Shown: positions 27,749 through 38,770, counted from the stretch's first letter. The stretch is 64,000 bases of DNA from Mesostigma viride (GCA_009746045.1 RPFO01000034.1:2687526-2751525), one strand, 5' to 3'. Notes: generated by a model from the letters alone, not told the origin. Numbers and translations: made by a program.

Positions 27749-30014
27749 CTAAATTACCGGATCAGGAGTCTGACTCTGGGACTCCTTTGCTTGCCGCTCC
27801 AGCTCAACTTTCCGCTGCGCTTTTGCCATCATGGCCTTGAGCGCGGCAAGCTCCAGTTCCGCCTCGGTGAGATCTGGCGCGGAGGGAGCATCGGCAGACG
27901 CCGTTGCGGCCGGAGAGCTAGAGGCAGGCGGGATCGCTGGCGCGGAGGGAGCACCGGCAGACTCCGTTGCGGTCGAAGAGCTAGAGGCAGGCGGGATCGC
28001 TGGCGCGGAGGGAGCACCGGCAGACGCCATTGCGGGCGAAGGGCTAGAGGCAGGCGGGATCGCTGGCGCGGAGGGAGCACCGGCAGACGCTGTTGCGGCC
28101 GGAGAGCTAGAGGCAGGCGGGATCGCTGGCGCGGAGGGAGCACCAGCAGACACCGTTGCGGTCGAAGAGCTAGAGGCAGGCGGGATCGCTGGCGCGGAGG
28201 GAGCACCGGCAGACGCCTTCTCCTTGGGTGGCGCCCGCGCTCGCTTGGCCGGTACATACTCATCCGACACCTCCTCCTTCTCCTCTGCTGGCCCCCAACT
28301 CTCCTTCAATTTCGCACGTGCGCCTCGAAGGTCGTCGTCAGTGACGTTGCCCAGAAGGACCCACGCATTCTCGTTGCCCTCGGCGTCACCGTAATGCATC
28401 GTGGCAAAGTCAACAAACAGCATTTGCGAGCCCCCATCACGCTCCACAAACCGCGTGCCGTAAGGGGCCTTGAGCTTCGGCTTCACCTCCACCACTTTGC
28501 CAGGCTCCCAAACATACGCAGCCGGCCGCGCCCCATCGCGCTCGTACTTGTACCTTTGTGCCACGAAGGCCCCGTGCAGTGCTTCTCCGAAACCACCAGG
28601 GCCCGGTCGCTCTTGAACCACCGCGGTTGGCAGTAAGGTGCTCAGATAGTGCGCAAGCCCCAAGTCCATGGGACCACTAGGAAGCTTTCGCTTTGCAGCC
28701 GGCTTCTTGCTGGCGGGCGGCTTCTTGCTGGCGGCCAGCTTGTTGCTGGCGGGCGGCTTGTTGACGGCGGGGCGCGACGTGATGGGCTCGAAGACATCTG
28801 GCTTGATGGCAGGCACACGAGCAGGCGGGAGACCATCCGGCATTGGCAGGTCGGCCAGCTTGGGCACCGGAGTGGGCGGCTCCACGGTGTTGTTGGGCAC
28901 CGGAGGGGACGGCTGCACAGCGTTGCTGGGCACCGGAGGGGGCGGCGGTACAACCTTCTTGGCCACCGGAGGGGGCGGCATGACAGGCTGCTTGGGAACG
29001 GGAGGGGGCGGCGGTACAACCTTCTTGGCCACCGGAGGCGGCGGCCTCACATCCGATACCTCCACAGGTGCAGGCGCGTCCCCTTCCACTTCCTGCTCTA
29101 ACTCCTCCTCAAGGGCAGCCAGCCGAGCTCTGAGTCTTTGAATTTCATCTGCTCGGACGCGGACGCCTGTGGCCTGCTGCACAGGGTTGGCCTCCGGCTT
29201 GACCTCCGGCTTTACTTCCGGCTTTACTTCCGGCTTGACCTCCGGCTTGGCCGCCGGCTTGGCCGCCGGCTTGGCCGCCGGCTTGGCCTCCGGCTTGGCC
29301 GCCGGCTTGGCCGCCGGCTTGGCCGCCGGCTTTGCCGCCGGCTTGGCAGCAGGAGTTGTCTGCAAGCAGAGGGCGGGGCATGGAATAAGGACGTTAACAT
29401 TCGGGAAGTCGGTTAGTAGCAGACCTGCGATGAAAGAAAAAACCAAGAAGCTTGCAGACTCCTGTAGCTAAAGATAGCGTTATTACCTTTGGCATGTTGG
29501 TCACGTCGCTTAGCGCTTTGGTATTTTCCTTCTCGTCATCATCCTCGTCCTCGGCAAAACTCTGCCTCTTTTTTAAGCTGGAGTTGCTTAGCCAGCGGCT
29601 CAGCTCCTTTTTTACGAATTCTTCAACACTTAGGGCTTTGGGCTTGGAGCCCTTGGGCTTCTGGGCGGTGAGCTCACCAGTCGTCGGGTCTACCACCCAG
29701 CTGGATGCCTCATACTTATCCAGCTCTGCACGGTTGTCGTGAGCCACACATGTTTCGAGAAAGTTTATGCAGGTCTTCTTTACCCGGTTAATGACAGCAT
29801 CCACCATGGCGCCATCCTGCTCTTTGAGGACATACCCCTGCACGAGGTATGCACGGCCAAAGGTCGTGATTTGAAGTCTTAAGGTCCGCACATATTCGGA
29901 GGGAACGACGTTTTGTTTCGGCTTTTCCTCTTCTGACGCTCTTGCATCAAATTTCTCCCACTCCTCAGGACTGCACACGTGAGCTGGTCGTAGCACTGCA
30001 ACCCTTCTCGGCAT
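27749..30014 (-). CDS. CACTA second gene, TnpA-like accessory protein (two exons)
   Basis: Exon 1 from ATG 30014 to 29487, intron 29486-29360 (GT-AG on the minus strand, 127 nt), exon 2 29359-27749; phase 0 kept (MPK joined to TTPAAKP). About 712 residues. Exon 1 is a charged, helical domain (SPEEWEKFDARASEEEKPK, FVKKELSRWL). Exon 2 opens with ~18 AAKP/EVKP repeats, a short coiled coil (EIQRLRARLAALEEELEQE), PPPPVAKKVV repeats, a compact domain (GPMDLGLAHYLSTLLPTA to FVDFATMHYGDAEGNENAW), then five to six 21-residue repeats (SAGAPSAPAIPPASS). By position (divergent from the transposase) and by analogy with En/Spm it likely binds the decamer repeats. No sequence family is recognised. Upstream, an in-frame TAA precedes the ATG; additional 5' exons are possible. 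Confidence 0.75.
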
Positions 30015-30539
30015 TTACAACGGCCGGACCGCACACCACCATGCGACCAAGGCTGGCTAAGTCCGGAATCCCCCCGTTTTGCGAACGGAGACGGTGCCAA
30101 CGTATACATGACGCACTGCACCTGCCTCTGTCCGCCGTTGGATTCAGCAGATCGACGAACCTGGCAGCATCCCGCGCAAAAATTTTTTGAACGTCTTTCG
30201 CCAAAAGGCACCAACGGCAGCTACACAAACGGCCGGACCGCACGCCTCGCGCGGGGCCCGCACGCCCCGCGCGGCTGCGTGCGGATCGGCTAAACTCCGT
30301 ACTGCTTGGTACAAGTACAGAGGCCTCAGGAGCTAAGGCTGTACCGTTTCAGTAGACTTCTACCAATGAGCCCGTGACTAACCAACACTACCGTACACTG
30401 ACCGTAATATCTACCATTTCAATGACTGAGAAAATGTCCGTTCGATCAAAAGGGATCGACGACATCGAAAGCGTTGGCGAGCAGACACAAACTTGCAACG
30501 GACTTAGCGGCTATCACGGCGGCGGATGGCACCAGAAAA
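30015..30539. other. Divergent intergenic region of the CACTA element
   Basis: Lies between the divergently read genes and probably holds both promoters. A minus-strand frame at 29965-30243 (KDVQKIFARDAARFVDLLN) looks protein-like and could be a 5' exon of the TnpA-like gene. CGCGCGGGGCCCGCACGCCC at about 30246-30265 is a CG-rich block. Confidence 0.45.
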
Positions 30540-30764
30540 ATGGCGGTCCCACCCATGGATACCGGAATCGAGCCGAACACTTACATCGACACACATGCTT
30601 CGTGGCCAAATTTCGTGATGTCTCCTTTACCTTCCTCCACGGATACCTACATTGTCCAGTTTCATTGGTCATCCTGCCGGCTTCCTGAGTTTTATCGCCA
30701 AATTATGTTGGATGCGTTCCTGGAAATGTCGACTGAGCCGGACTTCATGGTCACGGTTGATTAG
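30540..30764 (+). CDS. Possible small CACTA ORF or 5' exon
   Basis: ATG 30540 opens 74 residues (MAVPPMDTGIEPNTYIDTHA, ending EMSTEPDFMVTVD) with ordinary amino-acid composition. The same frame is open upstream to about 30474. It lies 135 bp upstream of the transposase start and could be a separate small protein or a 5' exon. No family recognised. Confidence 0.35.
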   Translation: MAVPPMDTGIEPNTYIDTHASWPNFVMSPLPSSTDTYIVQFHWSSCRLPEFYRQIMLDAFLEMSTEPDFMVTVD

Positions 30765-30842
30765 TGAGCTGCCAGTGGTCTCACTGGCGCAGATGCCCTA
30801 GCGTGGCTCGATTTGTGATCCCGATGGCGACTGGTTAGCCAC

Positions 30843-30884
30843 GGAGGGCCGGCATTGACCATCAACGGTCGATGCCGGCCCTCC
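30843..30884. repeat. 18-bp hairpin upstream of the transposase
   Basis: GGAGGGCCGGCATTGACC, loop of 5-6 nt, GGTCGATGCCGGCCCTCC; one mismatch. It sits 16 bp before the putative transposase ATG at 30900, so it may act in its promoter or leader. Confidence 0.75.
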
Positions 30885-30899
30885 ATGTAGAGATTGTAA

Positions 30900-33800
30900 A
30901 TGCGTCAAGGACAGACAGTCGATGAATTCATGGCCGAGGACCCTGACGACGGGTCGGCCAGTGGGAGGATGCAGCACGCCAGTTTGCGAGAAATTATGAC
31001 GAAGCAGTGGCCAGAGTCAAGGACGATACGCCATTGTACCCGGGATCTGAGAGCAAGGCCCTGATGTTTACATTGCAATTGCTGACGCTAATGGGGGAAA
31101 ACTCATGCCCTCAGACCTTTGCTGATGAGCTCTTTAAGCTGTTGGGAAACGTTCTCCCCGCGGGCAACGCTCTGCCCGACAGTATCTCGAAGGCACGGAA
31201 AGTGATCAAAGGCTTGGGCTTGGGGTACCGTGTGTACGATGCCTGCCCATGCGAGGGTTACTTGTACAAGGACAAGATTACTAAGAGCTGCCCTCTTTGC
31301 AACCTGTCGCGCTACGAGACGTACACTGACAGAAACGGTGACATCGTCAACTCGCGGAAAGCGCATCGCCAGGTTAGGCACTTCCCCCTGATGGATCGGA
31401 TTAGGGCCTGGTTCCGAGTCCCGGAAATGGCGGAAGCCCTTCAGTACGCTGCGAAACATGAAAACAGGGAGCCAGACTCATCCACGCGCGTTGTGGACGG
31501 CTTGAAAGGCAGGTTTGCACTTGTTTCTACGCCTTCTGTTATGCAATGTGTGCCAAAGTATCAAGTTCGAGATTTTTCCTCTTGCGCTTATCTTTTGTTT
31601 GTACTGCTCTGATGGACACCTTTCTTTTTACGTCTGGTGTTTCTTGTGCATGGACCTGTTCGTGCAGACAGCCGTGCCATCCAGCACATAAAGAACAACT
31701 GGGACTTTCGCAGCCAGCCGCGGAACACCATCTTCCTTCTGAATTTTGACGGAGTATGTCCAAGGTCTTTCATGGATACCCACAGCAGCTGGCCCGCGTT
31801 TGTTTCCTGTGTGAACTTGCCCGAGTGGGTGATGGTGAATGGGCGGTTTTGCCCTATGGTGCTTCTTGTGGGCGCCATGAAGGGGAAGGCACCCAAGAAC
31901 ATGACCATTTTTTTGGACTTGATCGCTGAGGACTTCCTGGTACTGTGGAAGGGGTATTACATTTGTGATGTGACGCTGGACGTGGCGGGTGTTTACACTA
32001 CGACATTTGTGAGGTCCATTCTTGCTGGCATAATTCACGACTACCCGGCATACTCCAAGTCCCTGAACATTCCAGATGCAGGGTACTATCAATGCGTCCT
32101 ACATGGTGATGAGTGGCGTGGGGTTTTTATCTCAAATGGCCGTATCGTTCTCCTTGGCAATGACCGCATGTTTCCCGAGGGTGACCCCCGCCGGCCGGCT
32201 CACGCTCCTGTTGTTCAGGAGATGGACCATGCTGGCTACCTGAAGTACTGTGCTACGCTAAAAAAGCAGCCCGAGCCGTTTCTCAAGTTACCGTACTGGG
32301 TTCACCTGAAGATCCGTCATTTTATTGACGAGTTCCATCTGTGTCCCAACAACTTCAAGCGGGTCATTCATTGCACAAGCGGTAATTGCTAAACATTTAA
32401 TTGTATCATTTCATTGTGATTGTTGCATGCATACATTGACTGTGGCCTATCTGTTCACATGGAAAGCTGATGTAATATTTTTTTTTTTTTTTTCTGTTTG
32501 TACTATATGCAGGGAAGGCTATGGCGACCGGGTCACTTCGTGGCAGGCTGAAGGTCCTCGGTCTGAACCCGGAGCTGTGGCGGCCTGATGAAGACCCTCC
32601 ACCGGAGGGAGACCCACCACCGGAGGGAGACCCACCACCGGAGGGAGACCACCAAAGTCCACCGAAGAAAGGCCGCAAGAAGAAGAGGGCGCCAGCACCG
32701 CGCCCCGGGTTCCAGCTGACGGCTGAGGAAAAGGCTGATATCAAGCGTAAGTGTGACATTGGGTTTTTATTTTTCCCGTAATTTGGAAATTTAATATGTA
32801 GGACTGACTATGGTCTGTGTGATTTACATAGGACTGACTATTTTTTTCGGCTGTCGTGTTACTACTATGTGTTATTTTTTTGCGTGTGGTTGTAATGCGC
32901 AGGTCTCGATGACATCATGGCGCATAGCCTACCCGACTACTTCACCGGCCGGATCAGTGGCTTGCTCTGCGATGCGAAGAGTACTGAAAAATCCAAGACG
33001 CGTGACAAGATCCTCTACTTTTGCAAGCAACTCCCGACCATCTTGCGTGGGCGGTTAGATGACGATGCACGGCAAGCATTTCTCCTTCAATCAGCGGCCT
33101 GGGACTTTGTGTTTTCTAGCGGCCCGGCGACTCAGCAGCAGTTGGATGACTGCGGCGAGATGTTTTTGCTTGCTGCTGTGGCGATGGAGCGTATAGCGCC
33201 AGCGTCTGAGATGGCAAAATCTGTTCATATGATGGCCCACCTGGCCCAGCAAATCCCCTTGTTGGGTCGATGTGACACCCGCACCATGGCGTCGGGCGAG
33301 CGGATGATGGGGGCCATCACGAAAGCTAAGCTGTCCAACGTCAATGTGGAGTGCTCCATGGACGGAGCATATCGCAAGTCTGAGGCGCTGACCCATCTGG
33401 CCTATCACATGGTGAAAACCGGGATGGTAAGTACACGCTAGTGACCGATTTTTTTTTTTTATGGATTTGTGTGCAGATTTAGTGTTATGTACGCGCTGCT
33501 TGTGGCCCGGTCTTGTGCTGCATGCAGCTAATTTCTGTGCATATTTGTGTGCGCTGCTTGCAATGTCTTGTTTGCTTTCTTTTTTTTCTTTCAGCCAAAA
33601 GACCGCTACTACATCTGGGACGTCATCCACGCAGACCCGTCCAAGAAGGTCGAGTTGGGGGGGCGCAGCCGCAAGGTTAAGAATTTCTACACTTTCACCG
33701 CCGCGGAATCTGATGAAGTGGGCGCGATTTTGTTGGAGTATGCGCTGCCCAATGCGGAGTACAAAGATCCCGAAGTCAACGGCGATGAGGCCTACTGGTA

Positions 33801-34982
33801 AGACGCCGCTGTCCTATTATTGTAAGTTGCTATTCTTTGAGCTGATTTTCTTTCAGTATATATGGAACTTCATCTGATTTCCAAGGACTACTGCCGTTAT
33901 TCTAATTTTTTTTTTCTTGCATTGCTATCTTGCTTTGTATACGATGTGCATGCAGGCGGCCCTTGTGCAGCGACCTCTCATGGCTCAAAGACTGGATCGG
34001 ACTCAACCAGCAGCCGCTGGTCCCGGAGCTTGTCCAGGCTGCAGCAGCCGGCGTGCAGCTCAAGGCTGAGGAGTATGATAGGGTGCACTTGTACGGTTTC
34101 AATTACCGGACAAAAGAAGCTGACAGGAAGCAAGCATGGCGGACTGCAAACTGTGGTGTAGCCTACCATAAGGAGGGAAGCAGCACTCAGTACGGCTACC
34201 TGACCCACATTCTCGTGGCGAAGCTGGTGCAGCCGGTGGGGAACTGGACTCAACAGCTTGTGCTGAGAGTAGAGCTTTTCGATGCATCGGAGGTGGCTTA
34301 CATTCGGGATCAACGCTTGGTGTTGGTCCGCAGCGCCGAGGCACCACGCACGGCAAAGCTAGTGTGGCCAACATCTGTTAGCTCTGTTGGGTTTGTGCTG
34401 GACCCACGGCATCAGCCCCAGCTTTCGGTCATTCACTGCAAGCTGCCCCGTCACCTGGCAACCGGGTGGGCTTTGGAGAACGAGTTTTTCCAAAGCACGG
34501 CGACAAGGTGGCAGGAAGACATCAGGTACTTCCCACCTGAGCCGCCCGCTGAACGGCCGCCCGCTGAACCGCCGCCCGCTGATCCGTCGCCCGCGCCATC
34601 AAGCACGGCGGCACGACCTTCACGCGCAGCCCCGCCGCGCAAGAAAAAGAAGCCGCCCGATGAACGGCAGCCCGCGCCGGCAACCACGGCGGCAGGACCT
34701 TCACGCGCAGCCCCGCCTCGCAAGAAAAAGAAGCCGCCCGCTGAACGGCAGCCCGCGCCGGCAACCACGGCGGCAGAACCCTCACGCGCAGCCCCGCCTC
34801 GCAAGAGAAAGAAGAAATCTGAGGCTTTGGCGCCTGCATCACACAAGGGGAAGGAGCCCATGCCCCCGTTGCGCACAAGTGCACGCGCGCGCACGGTCAG
34901 GGACTATAGAGAACAAACCACGAGCAACGAGGGGAATGACAGTGATTTTAACGGTAGTGATGCCAAGGATGATTCTGATTGA
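30900..34982 (+). CDS. CACTA transposase, tnp2 family, six exons
   Basis: Exons end/start at 31512/31672, 32381/32513, 32746/32903, 33426/33595, 33797/33956; all GT-AG and phase-consistent, stop at 34982; about 1067 residues from 31007. Order: TPLYPGSESKALMFTLQLLT and LPEGN-like LPAGNALPDS blocks; a C-x-C...C-x2-C knuckle (CPCEGYLYKDKITKSCPLC); the DDE-type core with NFDGVCPRSF and HDYPAYSKSL matching SDGF...ND-PA of plant tnp2; LLGNDRMFP matching the LGHRRFLP block. Exons 3-4 correspond to the DUF4218-like C-terminal domain (ASGERMMGAITKAKL). The tail has PPRKKKKPP repeats (nuclear localisation) and an acidic end. ATG 30900 opens MRQGQTVDEFMAEDPDDGSA but the frame must shift by one base between 30944 and 30965 to reach WEDAARQFARNYDEAV and the rest: mutation, error, or unrecognised splicing. 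Confidence 0.92.
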
Positions 34983-35468
34983 TGCTGCTGCGCCAGCATT
35001 TTGCGGCCTCATTAGATGCTGCTCACAAGTGTAATCATGCCGATATTATGTTGAATAAAGATGCATCACTCATTGTTTGGGCCTAAACTGACTTGTTGTC
35101 GGTTCAGCCCTTGTGTTTTTTACCACTTTTGTGCTCGTCGTGGTGTTCTTTTTACCACTTCAGCCACTTTTTACCACTTTTACTGCTTTTTACCACTTTT
35201 TACTGCTTTTTACTGCTTTTTACCACCATTTTCCACCTTTTACCACTTTTACCACCTCCGTTAGGTGGTAAAAGTGGTAAAAGGTGGTATTTTTTACTGC
35301 TTTTTACTGCTTTTTACTGCTTTTTACTGCTTTTTACTGCTTTTTACTGCTTTTTACTGCTTTTTACTGCTTTTTACTCCTTGTGGGTGGTAAAAAGTGG
35401 TAAAAAGTGGTAAAAAGTGGTAAAAAGTGGTAAAAGTGGTATTTTTTACCATTCCCGAGTTCCTAGTG
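34983..35468 (+). repeat. CACTA right subterminal decamer array and terminal inverted repeat
   Basis: After the stop codon and AATAAA at 35055, TTTTTACCAC units (mirror of the left array) and a CTGCTTTTTA variant repeated about 12 times fill 35118-35385. A GTGGTAAAAA block in left-end orientation follows (35388-35440), and the TIR ends CCGAGTTCCTAGTG at 35468. Confidence 0.93.
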
Positions 35469-36504
35469 TGTGCATTTCATTCTTTTCATTTGGTGGCAGT
35501 AAGGCAGGATGTGTCTTTCATGCAGCTTAGTGATGGTTATTACCATGTGCCTTCCAAGAAAGGCCTCCAAAAAATCTACCTGAGCATGAAGATGTGGTTG
35601 ACTGGTTCGTAAGGCATCCACCCTTCCCATAGGGGGGTTGTGAGCCAACGGCCGTTGGAATTGGAAAAACATTATCATGTGCATTTCATTCTTTTCATTT
35701 GGTGGCAGTAAGGCAGGATGTGTCTTTCATGCAGCTTAGTGGTGGTTATAACAATTTTTCTGCCCATAAAGGGCCAGAAAAAGATGAAGATGTGTTTAAA
35801 AAAATGTGTATCCTGTGGCACGAATAATTCGTAGTGAATAGGATGCCTCAAAATACTGTTTTGGCTGGTGTGTATGCAGGCGAATGGGAGTAGGGAAGAG
35901 CAAACAGAAGAGGCAGACGGAGGACAAGGGCGCCTCCTGCGAGGTTGGAGCTAACAAGAGGACGGAGATGGTGGCTGTGCTTCACCAGTTAGATATATAT
36001 ATGTACGTCGGAGACGTTGGGGACTCAGTGTGAGAATGATGGCTGCAGCAACGCCAGGGATCGGGCGTTCCTTGTCATTATTCACTCCATATGTGGGCAC
36101 ACATTATATGTCGTGGACACATCACTCACACGAGATCCCTAGGACAACTGGACTACGCTCACTTGTCCGCCACGTGTCCAGGTTCTAGAGGCTTCTAGAC
36201 CTGGAGCAACGTTACTACGCACAACGTCCACTAGACTAGTTGCTAGCTACGTAACTTGCGTACACGTGTGTGCGTCGCGCCACAACCGGCGCTCGGCACC
36301 GTTATTCTGTCTCCGCCAGAATAACTCCGGTCACACTGTATGTTCCCCTGTGTGGCTCCGGCCACAAGTCAGCCTCGAGGTATCTCAGCTAACTCCCATT
36401 ATGTTTTCTTTCAGATTGGAACATGCTCCAAGTCTGACCTACCAACCGTTGCAAGGCAACCAGAGCCCATACAGTCACAACTGGATTAGAGAAGGGCCCC
36501 AGAA
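35469..36504. other. No gene recognised; 209-bp-offset tandem duplication
   Basis: 35469-35543 is repeated at 35678-35752 (TGTGCATTTCATTCTTTTCA onward). The first copy starts exactly at the CACTA end. One palindrome CCAACGGCCGTTGG at 35645-35658. The rest to 36504 has no convincing gene. Confidence 0.7.
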
Positions 36505-37373
36505 ATGATGGATATGCCGCTGGAGCTAGGTGGTAACGCATGTTGCCAGTTTCCTAGGCTTGATTGATCAGGCACGTTTTGAGTGCGTGAGTCGGAAGGC
36601 GCAAGCTGCGGTTGCTGGGCTTGGCTGTCGATGGCGGGTATTTTGTGTTTCGGTGGCGGACAGAAGAGTACCACGAGTGCCATTTACACCGTATTTGTGG
36701 TCTACTAGACCATTTCACGCGTATCTAGGGAAGGAGCAGCTGGCGGAAAGGGGGGGGGCGTTCCGAAGGGTCTGTCTGGAGACGTTTGACAGAATGACTG
36801 CAGTTCGGGGTTACTGGGAGGATTGGTCCCGTGACTTTCGAGACGAGAGGTGTATGTGGGGAGAAATGGATTTTGACGAACGCGAGCTCGAGAGAGACGA
36901 GGACTTAAAACAGCAAGTTGAGGAGTCTGAGGGAAAAGGTGGCTAAGGAGATGGAGCTGCTGGCTGCTAATGAGTATATATGGGGATTGAAGAGCATGCT
37001 CTACTTTTCGAACGAACGTACCAATCGCGGTTTTCGTGATTGGCTGACGCCGTCGTACTTGGAGAGTCTTCCTCTGGATGCCGCCGAATTTGGACTGGCG
37101 CTGTGGCTGTTGGACAGAGGGGAGACGTCTACTGATGTGACGTCTGAGGCTTTAAGGCTTCTGGAGGACAGGAATAGAGGGGTTGAGAACCTCGTGGCCG
37201 AAATTGTCATACAAAAATTTACACAGAAAGCTAAAGCTAGTGGGGAATGGGACGAATGGGAAGATGGATCCGAAATCCTTCGCTTTTGCGGGGATGAGAA
37301 TGAGGTGGAACTCGATTTCTATATCAGGGATTTGGCAAGGGTGGGGAGTTGGGGCGATTTTGCCCAGAATTGA
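36505..37373 (+). pseudogene. F-box-like protein gene with two frame breaks
   Basis: Reading from ATG 36508 gives MDMPLEL; after a one-base shift at about 36531 it continues VTHVASFLGLIDQARFECVS and RKAQAAVAGLGCRWR, together a convincing F-box (substrate-adaptor domain of SCF ubiquitin ligases). The frame runs to 36946. A second shift at 36915-36940 joins DEDLKQQV to RSLREKVAKEMELLAANEY and on to LDFYIRDLARVGSWGDFAQN, stop at 37373. The C-terminal part (FGLALWLLDRGE, EALRLLEDRNRGVENLVAEI) is helical and unassigned. Both shifts are single-base, so a sequence error or a recent pseudogene are both possible. The ATG lies 4 bp after a CCCAG. Confidence 0.6.
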
Positions 37374-37515
37374 CGAGAAGCCTCTTTTCTTGTCCGATTG
37401 GAGGGATACCTATTTCGATTAGGAGTTTTGTGGATGATGTATCAATAATTTTAATCTTCAATTTTGCTATATGAGGCCGTCATCAATCGTTGACTTTGGG
37501 TGTGATTTTCTTGCG

Positions 37516-37529
37516 CCAACGGCCGTTGG
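37516..37529. repeat. Palindrome CCAACGGCCGTTGG
   Basis: Perfect copy in the standard context TGTGATTTTCTTGCG, 79 bp upstream of the ATG at 37608. Confidence 0.95.
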
Positions 37530-37607
37530 GATGGAGAAATGTCAAAAGGGGGGTTGAGTAAAATATAACTTACGTATTACGCACGTGCCAATTGGCGCAG
37601 GGGAGGG

Positions 37608-37973
37608 ATGGCGGAGACGGGCGAGCTGGAATCTTCGATGAACGCTGCGATTGCCTGTGTGGCAGCAAACGTACTTAACCGGGCTCGCGAGATCCACGGA
37701 TGGGTACGGCAGCACGAGAAGCGCCTGGGTCGCCAGTTTGCGGTTTTGGTCGTGTATGACTCGTTCGCCTCAGTAGGACGACAGATTAATCTCCAGTTGC
37801 TGGACATGTACTTCGCCTTGGCTGGCGGATTCTACAAGCCCACGCCGGCGGATCGGGTTCCACTCAATCGAGACGTCGAGTTTCGACTTTTGGTGTCGTA
37901 TGTCGGAAAGGTTGGGTGGGACCAGTGGGAGAAAGACCAGTGGGGGAAATTTCCAGACGCGAGTGAGGCGTAG
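37608..37973 (+). CDS. Unknown 121-residue protein, or N-terminal half of the MYND protein
   Basis: ATG 37608 (MAETGELESSMNAAIACVAA), preceded by a possible acceptor GGCGCAG 9 bp upstream. The sequence has a helical start, VLVVYDSFASVGRQINLQLL and ends GKFPDASEA before TAG (37971-37973). The MYND-containing frame that follows is in the same frame with no ATG of its own before it, so removing this one TAG would give a single ~264-residue protein. I do not recognise the N-terminal domain. Confidence 0.6.
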   Translation: MAETGELESSMNAAIACVAANVLNRAREIHGWVRQHEKRLGRQFAVLVVYDSFASVGRQINLQLLDMYFALAGGFYKPTPADRVPLNRDVEFRLLVSYVGKVGWDQWEKDQWGKFPDASEA

Positions 37974-38399
37974 CCGAGATTGACCGTATCGGCGAGAGTA
38001 GAGGGGGGGGGGGTTGAAGGTTTCCATTTTACATTCGGGAATTCCGAGTCCGTGAAATTGACGTTTTCACGGATGATCGTTCTCCCGGGGGTGGGAGGGC
38101 CGATGCTCGGCTCGCTTCCAAAGTGTTGCTCGAATCAGGCGTGCTCTGTGGAAGAGGGTGTCCACCGCAAGTGCGGGGGTTGTCGAGACGTCCGGTATTG
38201 TGCTGCCGAATGCCAGCGTGCGGACTGGGAGGAACACAAGAAGTGGTGTAACAAGTATCGTGAGGCGAGAAAGTCTCTCAGCATTATGCACGGCGACGTT
38301 ACAGACAGCTGGTCTGGTGTCAATTTAGCCGGACTTGTAATTCGGATGGGGGGTGAAGTGCATTTCAAGTTCAAAGGTGAAATGTTCAAGGTTTTTTGA
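37974..38399 (+). CDS. MYND-type zinc finger region
   Basis: Continues the 37608 frame beyond its TAG. Contains CCSNQACSV, KCGGCRDVRYCAAECQRADW and EEHKKWC: the C-x4-C...C-x2-C...Y-C-x3-C...H-x3-C pattern of MYND fingers, which mediate protein-protein contacts. A C-terminal segment (GVNLAGLVIRMGGEVHFKF) ends at 38399. No ATG at the front; an internal ATG (38073) precedes the finger. A G11 run at 38004-38014 is a place where length error is likely. Confidence 0.7.
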   Translation, partial: PRLTVSARVEGGGVEGFHFTFGNSESVKLTFSRMIVLPGVGGPMLGSLPKCCSNQACSVEEGVHRKCGGCRDVRYCAAECQRADWEEHKKWCNKYREARKSLSIMHGDVTDSWSGVNLAGLVIRMGGEVHFKFKGEMFKVF

Positions 38400-38770
38400 G
38401 GGGACTAAATCGTACCCCAGGGCGATTTGTGAGGCGATGTCCGCGCTGGGGCAACAGTACGCCTGTTCGACTGCGTGATGGGAATGGATTCTGCGACTAA
38501 AGAAATTTTGGGTGTGATTTTCTTGCGCCAACGGCCGTTGGAACTTGCAAATTAGCGTTTGATTTTCTTTGCACCCGGAAGTAGGGTGTGGTTTGCCACG
38601 TGGCACCATGGATGCATAATAAAACATTTTTCGTGCGCCAACGGCCGTTGGAGACTGAAAACTAGTGTGTGCTTTGTGCGCGTAATAAATCTTAAAATTC
38701 TTGTTGTTTTTTCAAGCCAACGGCCGTTGACGGTGAGAAATGTATATCAAACGCTGTCGGTGGGTTGCAG
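38400..38770. repeat. Palindrome-rich spacer with a gene-family remnant
   Basis: 38430-38500 resembles the 3' end of the 212-aa family (GTGAGGCGATGTCCGCGCTG, then CGATTCTGCGACT-like), so a copy has been deleted here. Palindromes at 38528-38541 and 38638-38651; a variant CCAACGGCCGTTGA at 38717-38730 lies 41 bp before the next ATG. AATAAA words at 38617 and 38684. Confidence 0.8.

Larger units (their letters stand above)
26837..35468 (+). mobile_element. Complete CACTA (EnSpm-like) DNA transposon, 8.6 kb
   Basis: Left end CACTAGGAACTCGGGAATGG at 26837, right end its exact reverse complement ending at 35468. Inside both ends lie arrays of the decamer GTGGTAAAAA in opposite orientation, the kind of subterminal repeats bound by TnpA in plant CACTA elements. 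It holds a plus-strand tnp2-like transposase gene (30900-34982), a minus-strand TnpA-like gene (27749-30014) and a possible small ORF between. No 3-bp target duplication is seen (GGG left, TGT right). Confidence 0.95.

Noticed and set aside
26837-35468. A target-site duplication for the CACTA element
   Set aside because: Flanks GGG and TGT do not match in 2 or 3 bp, so none is claimed.
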